In this document: positions 1-12,500 of the stretch, in pieces
Position numbering within the stretch: position 1 is the stretch's first letter
Layout of the letters: each line of letters opens with the position of its first letter
From: Proteles cristata cristata
Lineage: Eukaryota > Chordata > Mammalia > Carnivora > Hyaenidae
DNA: 64,000 nucleotides
Assembly: GCA_017311185.1 (NCBI GenBank)
Contig: JAESUZ010003182.1
Location: 248,001 to 312,000, forward strand
Direction of reading: 5' to 3'
Position numbers and translations under genes: made by a program
The notes under the pieces: generated by a model
Told to the model about the DNA's origin: nothing
What the model saw: only the letters and a program-made list of their open reading frames with translations
Database searches by the model: none

Positions 1-114
1 TTAAGTTCATACTAGTTCAGAATTGTTCGAGCTTGCTTTGGGTACAGTTTGTGTCTACCTCTTTTGGAGTACAAATTCCTACACTTGAACAATGAGTTTG
101 ATATATATGTATAT

Positions 115-322
115 TTTTTAATGTTTTATTTATTTCTGAGAGAGAGAGACGGTGTGAACAAGAGAAGGTTAGAGAGAGAGGCAGATACCGAATCTGAAGC
201 AGGCTCCAGGCTCTGAGCTAGCTGTCAGCACAGAGCCTGACATGGGGCTCGAACTCACAAACCATAAGATCATGACTTGAGCCAAAGTCAGATGCTTAAC
301 CGACTGAGCCACCCAGGTGCCC
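115..322 (-). mobile_element. SINEC_Fc-type SINE, antisense
   Basis: Reads from T-rich tail through GAGAGAGAG body to GAGCCACCCAGGTGCCC. Flanked by a 15-bp target-site duplication with one mismatch (87-101 GAACAATGAGTTTGA, 326-340). Confidence 0.93.
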
Positions 323-613
323 TGTGAACAGTGAGTTTGAAATAAGCATCAAGATTGTAAAGGTAAAGAGACAGGCTTTGATTTATTTCAATTCTGTCAT
401 TCTATGAGACAGGTTGGAGTTATTTTTTTACATTTGAAGTTCAAAGCAGTGAAGCAGAGTAGCTGGACAGACCATGCCCATCTGAATTTGGATCTAAGGG
501 AAATCTCTCTAGTTTACTTTTGAAATGAATGCATATAGCTCAGTCCACATGGATTGAAGACCGACTGTAGCTTATTAAAACTTAGTGGGATCCATTAATA
601 ATTGGTTAGAACA

Positions 614-846
614 GGGGCGCCCCGGTGGCTTAGTCGGTTAAGCGTCCGACTTTCGCTCAGGTCATGATCTCGCGGTTCGTGGGTTCGAGCCCCACGTTGG
701 GCTCTGTGCTGACTGCCAGCTCAGAGCCTGGAACCTGTTTCAGAGTCTGTCACTCCCTCTCTCTCTGACCCTCCCCTGCTCATGCTGTCTCTCTCTCTCC
801 TCAAAATAAATAAATAAAACATTTTAAAAAGTTAAAAAAAAAAAAG
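614..846 (+). mobile_element. SINEC_Fc-type SINE, sense, young subfamily
   Basis: Head GGGGCGCC, intact B box GGGTTCGAGCCCC near 681, A-rich tail. Perfect 13-bp duplication AATTGGTTAGAAC at 600-612 and 847-859. Confidence 0.96.
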
Positions 847-999
847 AATTGGTTAGAACTAAAGTCAACCCAAGGTTATTTTGGGGCAAAGTATTTTATT
901 GCTGGTATTATTTAGAATTGATAGCACACGGTGATAGAGCAGATTGACTCTCAGCTGGTGTATATCCAGATAACTGCATAAGGAATCACTAAATCACAC

Positions 1000-1440
1000 T
1001 AAAATGTAGCAGCATAAAACAGCAACCATTTAATTACACTCATAGGTTCTGTTGGTCAAGGATTGGGACAAGGCACAGTCCATAGCCTGTCTCTGCTTGA
1101 TGATGTTTGAGGCCTTATCAGGGAAGACTTGAATAACTGGGGGCTGGGATTATCTAGAGGCTTCCAGAACATATGTTTGGGCTCTGGGATGGGATATCTT
1201 TAAGGTTGGGCTTAGGCAGCAGTGTGGACAAGAGACTTAACGCATGGCCTCTCTCCATGGCTTGGCCAGGACAGAGTTCTGAGCATCACAATGAGGAAGC
1301 ATCTGAAGAGAGAACATTATAAAATGGCCAGGTGAAAGCTGCAAGTCTTTTAAATCTGGCCTCAAGAGTCATATGGGTATCACCTCTGCTACACTCTCTT
1401 GGTTGAAGCAGCCGTGAGCCCATCTAGATTCAAGGCAAAT
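1000..1440. repeat. Old interspersed repeat, family unassigned
   Basis: AACAGCAACCATTTAATTAC, TCTGCTTGATGATGTTTGAG, CATGGCCTCTCTCCATGGC have the look of a common old mammalian repeat, strongly decayed. Confidence 0.35.
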
Positions 1441-3216
1441 GGAAGCATACCTGAGGAAGCCAACCCAAAGAGCCTCATACACAGCTGGACTTGATTTAGA
1501 TGGCAAGACCTTGAACCTCCAGCCAAGAATTTGCGTGTGGGAAGAATGTAAATAATATGTGGGCAGAAAATAGGATGGTAAATTGTAGGCCTTAAACTTC
1601 AGGGCTTTATTATAGTGAATAACTACCCACTAAACCCATATCCGCATTCTATTGTTTATAGAATGGTGGGAATGCCAGAGGAACAAAGACTAATTATAAC
1701 CAAGAGGAAGAAGTTAAATGCTAAGAACATACTCCGGTACATACCACGTAGCTAGTGGTGTGGTATTGGTTTGTTGGGGAGCAGAAGCCCCAAGCCAATA
1801 AGGATTCTTGTGCTTCCAGAATGAAAAGCTAGTTTGTGAGAGAGAAAGGAAGGACACACAGGAAAAATACACCACTTGGCGAGTCAGCAGCACCGAGTTG
1901 GGTGCTCACAAGACTTGGGCCGCAGTTGTAGAATTAACACACTGAAATTTAACAAATAATTTTAAAAACCTTATTAATGAAAAGAAAAAAATTACAGAAA
2001 TTTTAAACTTGCTTTTATGATTTGCAGGCCTGAGTTCTGTTCAGAAAATGAGATTTGCTGACACCAGCATCCAAAGCCTTGTGCTAAAATCGAGGTGGAA
2101 CAAACCCTACTTTGAAATGGTCACTCCGATAGGCAGTTCAATACATTGTCCATGTTTTTGTGTAGGTTTTGTGCTGGCCTTTTTCCTTCTTCTGTCTCAA
2201 AAGATCTGTCATGGAGTGGTCTCAAATCTTCACTAGGCTCTGAGTTCATAATGGCCTACGGTAAAACATTCCCTCAAGGTGTTCACATCTTGATAAACTC
2301 TACTGAAAGTCTGAAAAGCTCTTAGGACACATGATGTTGAGCACGTGGTGTGGCCCCTCTCTCAGTCTTGGGACACATAGTTTTGCAGCCATTGGGAGTG
2401 TTTCCTTACAGCTTCTCAGATGGCTTCACGTGGATGGTGCCCCTCTCTTCTGCCTCTTGTCAGGGCAGCTCTGACATAGCCCCCCTGGACTCTGGACTCT
2501 GTCTTACATGCCCCTACTTTTCTCAGTGGCATCCCTTCATCTGTTGACTCCTTACCTGTAGTTGATGTCAGCAGCTGATTCTATGAATGGTTCTTGCTGT
2601 GTTTTGCTATGTTCCTGTGGTGTCCGTTGGCGTATTTGATGTACTCTTTAGGTCTTATTGGAAAGAATGCTGGCAGAGGGGGTGGGTGGGTGGGCAGCCA
2701 GCTTTGGGCCCCCTACCTGTCCTTGAACACAGCAAAGACAAGAGGAGCTACACTGGAAATCCGCTCCTTCCGTGGCAGATAAGATACTTTTGAAAGTAAT
2801 TTGGGGATTGTAATTATTCCTTTCCTATTCTGATGTGCTGTGATGCTCTCTCTTTGGACCACAGTTTTAGGTTTTTTCCTCCATATTTCTGCTGAAAACT
2901 CTTCACACACTAACTGGAAATAATCCAGAAAGTGCCTCACCCTCAACCGATGTCTGAGGTAGCTTTACAGAGGGCTTTTCAACAAAGTTCCACTCACCTT
3001 TAGAGCTTTTCTGCCACTCACACCAATAGAAACCACATCTTACCTTCGTTTTTAACTCTGCCTAAAACCTAACTGGTTAGGGATGACCTGTGTTTTGGAA
3101 ACTTTAGAAGTGTGCAGCCACTTCCAGTGGCCCCTTCACGTTCCATTTGTTCTACTTCTTAGCCCCATTTACCTCAGTGGCCAGTTTTAGTTGATTTCGG
3201 TGTTTTTTGCCCCTAG

Positions 3217-3446
3217 AACTGCAGTTCCCATGTAAGAAGAGCAGTTGTTACCTGCTTCTCAGCGGGGTGCTGCGGCCGTCACGGAAATAGGCCTGTGCGG
3301 TACTGTAAGAGATGCCACTCGAATCATCACAGCAACGAAGTGGGGGCTGCATCCGAGACCCACCTCTATCAGACCTCCCCTCCGCCCATCAACACTCGGG
3401 AATGTGGTGCCGAGGAGCTGGTCTGCGCTGTGGAGGCTGTGATCAG
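3217..3446 (+). CDS. UNC79: UNC79 exon E1 (Cys/His-rich)
   Basis: 230 nt, enters in phase 0 after acceptor TTTTTTGCCCCTAG and leaves two bases (AG) before donor GTAACG. Starts N-C-S-S-H-V-R-R and ends C-A-V-E-A-V-I. Cys or His fall at exon residues 2, 5, 13, 18, 19, 22, 30, 33, 34, 37 and 38, an arrangement that could bind zinc (inference). The reading frame is interrupted just outside the exon, so it is recognised by homology and splice signals rather than by a long ORF. Confidence 0.95.
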
Positions 3447-6400
3447 GTAACGGGCGGCTTGTTGGGGGCCTACCGGAAACACTACCCTGGCTTTGAGCCG
3501 CCCTTGGCACTTTGGTAAAGTTCATTCAACTTCAGGTGCCTTCAAGCCTGACCTCTTAACCTTCCACAATGCAGTGACGATTTTTTAAGTTTATTTATTC
3601 ATTTTGAGAGAGAGAGTGTGTGTGCATGCAAGTTGGGGAGCAGCAGAGAGAGAGGGGAAGAGAGAGAGAATTGCAGGCAGGCTCTGCGCTGTCAGTGCAG
3701 AACACAGAGCCCTATGTGGGGCTTGAACTCACAAACCATGAGATCATGCTCCAAACTGAGGTCAGATTATTAACTGCCTAAGCTACCCAGCCACCCCAGT
3801 GATGATGTTTTAATTCATTCATTCAACCAACATTTTTATCGCTGTGCCAAGCATGTGTTAGGCACTTGGGAGACCAGAGAGAATAAAATGTAGTCTCTGC
3901 CTTCACCTTATGCATGTAGGGGCTATAAAGACAGAAGCATGGGATTGCGATTCAGTATGGTTAGCACAGCGATGGCACAAAGCGGAGTTTTAGGAAAATG
4001 AAGCAGAGGCGCCCCTCAGAGTGATGGGTGTGAAGGGGGTGCCTGAGGCCTGACTGTGTACTGTGCAGTGCAGGAGAGCTCTAGGTAATTCGGTATTGGG
4101 GTAAAGCTGCGGGCTCTGCAGTGAGATAGGAGCCCGGTGGTGCAGGCGGTTGGCTCTCTCTCCTACCACGTGACAGAAAAAGGAGCTTTGGAAATGATAA
4201 CTTCCAGAGTCGTTCTCTTTTGTACAATATTCACTGAGGCAAGTTTTTTTTTTTTTTAATTAAAGAAATAATATTAAAGTGTACATTTTAAGGATAAGGG
4301 ACTCTTTTCTGTGTCTCTTGCCTCAGTGGCTGCTACATGTAGAAACGCAGTAAATGTTTGTCAAATGAAACATTACTGAAAGTTTGGAAATAGAAGAAAA
4401 AAATCAGCTATACTGCTGTCATCATTATCAGTTCTGCATATGTTCTTCTAGTTTTACTCAAATGCACATCTTTATAGAGCTGTAATCACAGGGTATCATA
4501 ATTTTTTTGATATAACATTATACCATTCGCTCTTTTGCATGTTGTTAGATAGTTTCTGTATTTACCATTTTTAGTGGAAACATAATTTTCATTGAGATTG
4601 TTTTCCTCCACCTTTAGATTTTTAAATTGCTTCCGTTTTTTACTAATATACATTTCTTTGATAAATACTGTTGTGAATAGTGCTGTTTTTCTATTTTTTT
4701 TATTTTCTTTTTCTTATTAAAAATTTTGTTTTGGGGCGCCTGGGTGGCTTAGTCGGTTAAGCGTCCGACTTTCGCTTAGGTCAGGATCTCGCGGTTCGTG
4801 GGTTCGAGCCCCGCGTCGGGCTCTGTGCTGACTGTCGGCTCAGAGCCTGGAGCCTGTTTCAGTCTGTGACTCCCTCTCTCTCTGACCCTCCCCTGCTCAC
4901 GCTGTCTCTCTCTGTCTCCTAGAAATAAATAAAACATTAAAAAAAAATTTTTTTTGAGATACAGAATCTGAAACAGGCTCCAGGCTCTGAACTAGCTGTC
5001 AGTACAGAGCCTGACATGGGGCTCGAACCCACAAACTGTGAGATCATGACCTGAGCCGAAGTCGGATGCTTAACCAACTGAGCCACCCAAGCGCCCCTAT
5101 TTTTTATTTTCTTAGGGTAGATGACCAGATATGGTTGACTGGGTCAGAGTGTATAAATGTTTTAATGGCTATTGATACATTACCAAACTGATTTTCAGAG
5201 TATGCATATGAATTTATAATGCCAAAAACATTATATGAAAGAAATTGCTAGTTTTGGCTACACTTTTGCTAACATTGGGTATTATGTTTGAAAATGATGA
5301 CTTGCTGGGGTGCTCTAGTGGCTTAGTCAGTTAAGCATCCACCTCTTGATTTCAGCCCAGGTCATGATCTCATAGTTATAGCAAGTTTGAGCCCCATATT
5401 GGGCTCTGTGCTGACTTGCAGAGACTGTTTGGGATTCTCTTTCTGCCCCTCCCCTCTTTGCAGTTTCTCTCTCTCTATCAAAATAAATAAACTTAAAAAA
5501 AATTACGACTTGTTTAGCAGATTAAAAAAGGAGACTTTGTTGCTCATTTCCAAATCTTTGAATATTAGATATTGAATATTTGGGTATAAATTCCTCAAGT
5601 CTCTCTTTGTACCATGCATTTGAGGTCCACATAACTTCAGATTAGATACAGGGGAAATATCTACATCTAGTGGGATGGTTGGTACACCGGAAGCCAGGGG
5701 GCATCGGTTCTGCCTGATTCTAATTGAAGGTAGCAGTCTCTTTGTGCCTCAGTTTGTTCATTTTAGAAATGGGGATAGAGTACAAAATAGTAAAGAACTG
5801 AAATTAGGCCTGTTGGAGCAACTTCTACCAATTGGAAGGAGAGCAATCAGTGATGCTTGACTACTCATGAATAGTTGCTCTGAATCGGTCATAACCTAGA
5901 ATGTGTTTTTTCGATCATCTAACTTGACACCTCTCGGCTTTGGCAGCTTGTTGAAAGAAGCCGAGTTCCATGCCGAGCAGCGGGAATATGAGCTGAATCG
6001 TCGGCGGCAGCTGGGACTTTCCTCTTCCCACCATTCCCTGGATAACACTGACTTTGACAACAAAGACGATGATAAACACGACCAGCGACTACTCAGTCAA
6101 TTTGGAATATGGTTTTTAGTAAGAAAATAAGTTAGCTCTTCTCTGCTTTCTTATTTCTCATGACAACATTGTACTGATGAGGAATATTTCCTGTTCTTTT
6201 TAAAGAAGTAAATAGTGAAAAGTTAACTTTAGCAGCGGGATTCTATATTGTAGGACAGTGGCTCTCAACCCTGGGCAGCCATTGGATTTCCTTGGGAAAG
6301 AAGGCTTTTCGAGAATGCCAGTGCCCAGATCCCACCCTAGAATCTTGGGACTTTTAGAAAAGCTTCCTAGTTGGTTCTAATGAATAGCCAGGTGTCGAAG

Positions 6401-6544
6401 CCTACTAGCCAGACCCTTGACTGTTTGAAAGGCACCTTTGACAGAAAATGAATGGGAATGTTGCTAGGGTATATTGTGAAATAACCGAGTTAATATAATT
6501 TATAGATCATTCGCATCCCATCATCTTTATACATGACATTTTTC

Positions 6545-6575
<31 letters not shown>

Positions 6576-9500
6576 ACAAATAGTTTATTGTCAAGTTGGT
6601 TTCCATATAACACCCAGTGCTCATCCCCACAAGTGCCCTCCTCCATGCCCATCTCCCCCCCCCCCCTCAACACCCATCAGTCCTCAGTTTGTTCTCAGCA
6701 TTCAAGAGTCTCTCGTGGTTTGCCTCCCTCCCTCTCTCCCACTGTTTCCCCCCTTCTTCTCCCCCATGGTCCTCTGTTAAGTTCCTCCTATATGTGCAAA
6801 CATATGGTATTTGTACATGACATTTTTCTTGAAAGTTCAGTATCTGTGACACTTTTAAGGCCAGTTTGCTTACAGCCAGAAAAATCAGAGCTGTATTAAC
6901 ACAGGGAATTTGGTTGTTTTTGACTGATTCCCTGGGAGCATTCATTCAGTAAAGATCAAACATTCTGATCCCAAATTCCATGCCAGCTGAACTTGGCAGT
7001 TCTGTTAGATAAGACTTTTGTTTTTGCCCATTGAAGACATAGATTGAGTCTCCATAGTAATATATCTCTTTATGCTTTTTTTAAATGCTAACTATGCTTT
7101 TATATAGTTATCTGAAAAAGTTGTGTTTTGTTTTACCAAATTGGTATTTAATTGCTGATTTCACATGTTTTGCTCCTAGAACTTCTTATCTAATGATATA
7201 ATGACTGCTATTGTGAACTCTTTAAAGGCGAGGGTAGTGTTTTATTTATCTGTACGTTCCTGACCCCCTACTATCGCGTTTCATAAAATATTATTGCAGA
7301 ATGAATAATGAATAAATGATGAGCTGTTTTTAAGAGTCTATTTATAATGTGCTGAATTAGGGGGCTCTAAGCTTTCAGAATTATTACTGATAGAAATTCC
7401 TTGGCTAAATCTGATAATTTTAGAATGGAAACATAGGTAGATTATTTTTTTTCATTGAAGATATTTATGAAATTTCACTTTGCAGAGCTAACTTAAAAAT
7501 GCATTTATCTAGTGTAGACTACAAAGTAGATTTCTTCTAGGAGAAAAGACTTATCAAAAGGTGCAATCTCAAGGGGAAATTATTGTTGTAATCCATCTCT
7601 CCTGCAAGGAATGCAGTTTCTAGGTTAAGTGATCCTCTATCATTTATAAACTGTCTACTTTAAATGGATTATTGGGAATCTTTTTTTTTTTTGTCTTTAA
7701 ATGAATTTGTAATAATTATGTAAAATCGATGGAGGCTGAAGCAGAGTCTAATCTGCCCATTTGCAGGTGAGCCTCTGCACGCCCAGTGAGAACACACCTA
7801 CGGAGAGCTTGGCCAGGCTGGTGGCCATGGTGTTTCAGTGGTTTCACTCCACGGCATATATGATGGATGATGAAGTTGGAAGTTTGGTGGAAAAACTGAA
7901 ACCTCAGTTTGTCACCAAGTGGTTGAAGACCGTCTGTGATGTTCGCTTTGATGTCATGGTCATGTGCCTTCTTCCCAAGCCAATGGAATTTGCCAGGGTA
8001 AGTGGAGGGCCCCCGCTTGGACCTTGTAGGAGAGGGATTGGGAGAAGCCCTGCCCCAGCCATTAACATGTTATCATTATCTGTAGAAAAAGAGTGTCTCT
8101 CCTTATTTTAGTCAACACAGCTGAATGAGGTTAGTTGAGCAACTGCATTTTAGGTGGTGTGCTGCTTTGATGTTGATTTGGGGTGAAGAATGGTAAGACA
8201 ACTATATGAAATATTTTTAAGAATTTACTTGAGGATAAAAGAATGGGGCACCTTGGTGGCTCAGTAGGCCAAGTGTCTGATTCTTGATTTTGGCTCAGCT
8301 CTTGATGTTGTGGTTCGTGGGATCATGCCCCATGTCGGGCTCTGAGCTGACAGACTGGTGCCTGCTTGGGATTCTCTCTTCTTTCTCTCTGCCTCTCTCC
8401 TGCTCACATACTCTCTTTCCTTCTCTAAATTAAAAACAAAAAAGAATTTAAGGGAGAATTCTTCCCTGACATTGCTGAATATTTTTTTTTAAATTAAGAA
8501 ACAGAAGAAAAAGGTTTCTCTGTGAGATTGCTAGGTCTCAGTCCTTCTCTGATCTATTGTCTGTCTAAAGGCTAACATTTGACTAGGAGCAACTGCTTCT
8601 GTGGTTTCACATATATTTCTAGATATGAATGGTAGAAATCCCTGCCCTATCATTTGGAATGCCAAATGCCAAAAAAGGTTTAGGACATGCCAAAATGCTC
8701 CCTTTGCTCTAGCTTATGGGACAAATTCCTCTGAATTCATCCTTTTCCCCAGTAGATTATAGGCTTCAGATATATAGCTGGTAAGACCCCATATTTTTAA
8801 AATACAGTATAATTTGTGCCTAACTTAGCAAGGTGGATGTCCAGAATCAGTTTTTGGCAGAAATATAGGAAATTTTTTCAGGATATTTTCTGAATTTTAT
8901 TTGGTATTTATTTTGGTTTACTTTCAATGAGATATTGAGGCATTTTTCAGTCTGATTCAGACATTTAAGGATAAAAAAGAACACAGACCATCTAAAGAAA
9001 TAGGTTTTGTTAGGTTTCCGGGACACGGAGTAGTTCTGTGCATGATTCAAGATGACACTTTTTTCCTTCTTTGGTGCCACCTACTGACTCATATAAAACT
9101 GGATTTTTGCATAACAGAAATTCTCTATTTGGTGGCATTCTCTGACTATATTGATATGTTTTCTATTATTATTTCCTTTGGGATAGTAAAGGGTTGGCCT
9201 GATCTAATTATCAAAGGTAAGAGGAAATGGTAGCTGAGGGCCTATAACAGACACATTCAGGAGAGAAAAGACAAAAGTTTATTTATACTTATAGTCAGTA
9301 CTCAGTACATCACTGAATATCAGTGATGGGTATCTCCTTCAGTAGCCAAAGATAAAATGTGTGGGGTGGAGAGTTATGGCTGGAATGGGAAGATATGGAC
9401 AGTTCTGTTGAGCCTTTTGATACTAGTGGCCCTGCGCAGTCTGTCTCCACAGCAGCTGAATTCACAGGCAACTCCCTTTAATGGAAATGATATTTCTGGA

Positions 9501-12500
9501 AACTCTGCTTTAGTCAGAAAAGGGAAGTTAGGATAAGGTTTCTCTCTGCGTCTTCTTTAGTTCAAATATTTTCATGAAAGTGATCTTTATGCCAAGTGTG
9601 GGGGTGTGAGTGGTTTCCCACATTTCTCTCCTGTGGAACTTTGAGAGAATTTTCACACCAAAAGGAAGCTGGGTTGATTGCTGTAGATTTGGGTTAGGAG
9701 CTTCCAGGTAAGAGATCTGTAAAGGAGGAAGCAGGCATAGATTAGGACAAGGAAACAAACAAACAAAAAAACAAACCTGAGGTTAATGGTGACAGTAGAC
9801 TCTAAAACTAGTTTCCAAGGCCAGAGGGCACCCAGTCAGGATTTGTAGATGTTGGGCTCAAAGTGTCTTTAGATGATAGAGTGAGGCCATTAGTGCCTCT
9901 GTCATGGTTATGAGCAGCTCATGGAGGATACAGGCTGTTGCCACATTTCTTTTGAAGTTCAAATCAAGTTGTCTTGCTCTGGCTTGCAGGGCTTTGGGAG
10001 AAGAGTCTCAATAAGGATCTGGGCCGTCAGGTTTTACTTCTCAGTGACACCAAGTCAGCAGGGTGGGAGGAAAATTGGAAACATCAGTTACTGACAAACT
10101 ATGCGACACAGCAGGATTCAGTTTATGAGGAGGTGACAAATAGCTCAAAGACAATGAGCAGGACTAGAATCTGATAACTCACAAGGGTGGGTATAGTTTT
10201 CCATTGAAACATAAAATTTCCCCCCATTTTGATCAAAGATAATCAAAGTAAGATTACTCTTATTCTCAAAGTAAGACTAGTCTCATTAAATTTGTCCTAA
10301 TTATTTATGTAGATGCAGCGACAATGGTAATTGACCAAATAGACCTTTAATGTTGGCTTTGCTGGAATTTTTATGGAGAATCTCAGATTGGGCTTCTAAA
10401 AACCGCTAGAGGTTAGGATGCTAAGCTAGTAACTTGTCATCATACTTCATCTGCAGTACTTCTAGATTTGGGTAAATTGCTCTCTGAGGTCACCAAAATA
10501 TTCTAAGTTTCCTGGACCTTTCAGGAAGTGACATTTCTTATTATTTGCTTATAGGCTGGGATCCCCATAAGCCAGGTACCAGGCTGGTTTTTCCAAGAGG
10601 ACTTTGTAAGCACTGGCTCCTTCATGTCAATTGACCTTAGTTCCTTAAAACTGGTCATATCTGATTCTATGCACATCCTTCTCTACTGTGACATTCCAGG
10701 CAAAACATTGGTGATATAACCAGTTTTTCTGATTATGTTCTTTTACAAGGAGAATAGATTGAGAAACTTGTGCATGGACTAAGAATAGTCACTAAGAGTT
10801 TCTGAACTCTGAAGGGTCAGATGTGGTGGGAGAAAAAGATAAGTGTTTCTTTGTTGTTTACAAAGATATAATCTACTAAATTGTTGTGAGTAGTTAGCTT
10901 AAGAAAAACCTTACATCCAGAAAATAGAACATTAAAGAGCCAGCAATGTCCCAAACTAAAAAAACCCACAAAAATATGATTACCTTTCTTCATCTAATTA
11001 ATTAAAAATTTTTTTAAGTTTATTTATTTATTTTTGAGAGAGAGAGAGAGAGAAGGGGTGGGGCAGAGAGGGAGAGGGAGAGAGAGAATCTCAAGCGGGC
11101 TCTGTACCATCAGTGTGGAGCCCATGTGGGGCTCGAACTCACAAACCATGAGGTCATGACCTGAGCTGAAACAGACGCTTGACCAACTGAGTCACCCAGG
11201 TGCCCCAATTCCATCTAATTAATTTTTGTTTCTCTTGATTTTGGGTTAGCAGTTTCAGGAAAACATTAGCTTCTCCATCAGAGTTCTGGAAGCCTTTCTC
11301 AGGCTGGCAGCATACAATACCATCAGAAGCTTGTACCCATTCTTGCCTGTCATAGTGTCCCTGGTCTCCTGGGACAGTTCTTTTTGCTAAAGCCAAAGCC
11401 TTCTATCTAGTAGTTGTTCACAAGAGCTTTCAGAAAAGCATCAGAATAAAATAGTAACAAACTGTGAATGATAAAAGACTTTAAAAATGGCTATAATCAG
11501 ATCCGCTGAGAGTAACCGGAATTATGATCACATTAGGCAAAGCATCTGGAGGCTATGTCATGAGCAAGAAAGGAATTGACAAATTGCTAGAAACTTCATA
11601 TAATTCCTAAAGTGTTGGTATTAAAAACATTTCTCTTCATATTTGATGATGATTTTCATGCAGTTCAGCATATCAAATAAACCTAATGGGTTTAATATCT
11701 TATTTTACTAGAAAAAGAAAAAAATCCTTTGAGATTTTCTAGAGGCCCTCTCATAAATCTCAAAGTCAGTTTGAGATCAAGATTTTATTAGGATTTGATT
11801 TGAGGAAGGCAGAATATGAAAAGTTGTCAGAAATGTGCAAGGTTTAAACACTTGATTAACCGGGCACGGGGTCACTATGAAACAATACTTAGTTATCTGT
11901 TTAACGAAAATGACAATAAAGATTTCAAAAGTAAATATAAGATGTAACATGATAATGAAAAAAATGGGCTTTTTTTGTTTTAATTGAGAAGACTTAGTTT
12001 TCTTAAATAATTGAGGACATGAAGCACAGGAAATTCTGTTAAGACATAGAATAGTTGTTTCCTAGACAAATTATTAAAAAGGTAGAGAAAAACCTTGTTC
12101 ACTTTCTTTTTTAAAAATCTGGTTATTTTATTATTTTTTTTAAAAAATTTAAATCCAAATTAGTTAACATATAGTATAATAATGATTCAGGAATAGAATT
12201 CATTGATTCATCACTTAATGTAACACCCAGTGCTCATCCCAACAAGTGCCCTTTTTAATGCCCCTCACCCATCTAAACGATCCCCCCTACCCAACACCCC
12301 ACAAGCAACCCTCAGCTTGTTCTCTGTATTTAAGAGTCTCTTACGGTTTGTCTCCCACTCTGCTTTTATCTTATATTTCCTTCCCTTCCCATATGTTCAT
12401 CTGTTTTGTTTCTTAAATTCCACATATGAGTGAAATCGTGTGGTGTTTCTCTTTTTCTGACTGAGTTCTTTCACTTAGCATAATACACTCTAGTTCCGTC

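Larger units (their letters stand above)
1..3216 (+). other. UNC79 intron upstream of E1 (partial)
   Basis: Holds two SINEs (115-322, 614-846) and an old degenerate repeat (about 1000-1440). I looked for the preceding UNC79 exon (expected to encode a Cys-rich segment ending near AEISAICQKK) and did not find it, so it lies upstream. Nothing recognisable in 1500-3200 beyond the acceptor at 3216. Confidence 0.8.
3447..5946 (+). other. UNC79 intron 1 (2,500 nt)
   Basis: Contains an antisense SINE, an L2-like relic, old LINE sequence, a head-on SINE pair at 4733-5097, another SINE and a MIR-like relic. No other gene seen. Confidence 0.85.
6119..7766 (+). other. UNC79 intron 2 (1,648 nt)
   Basis: Contains a MER5A-like DNA transposon relic and an antisense L1 tail with a perfect 17-bp duplication. 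The remaining 6831-7766 is AT-rich with a short T run near 7680; nothing else recognised. Confidence 0.85.

Noticed and set aside
4800..4830. tRNA-like B box as a tRNA gene
   Set aside because: It belongs to a SINE; there is no complete cloverleaf or acceptor stem.
7761..8111. 116-codon frame running past E3 into the intron
   Set aside because: Protein match to UNC79 ends at the GTAAGT donor after 7997; the rest is intron read-through.
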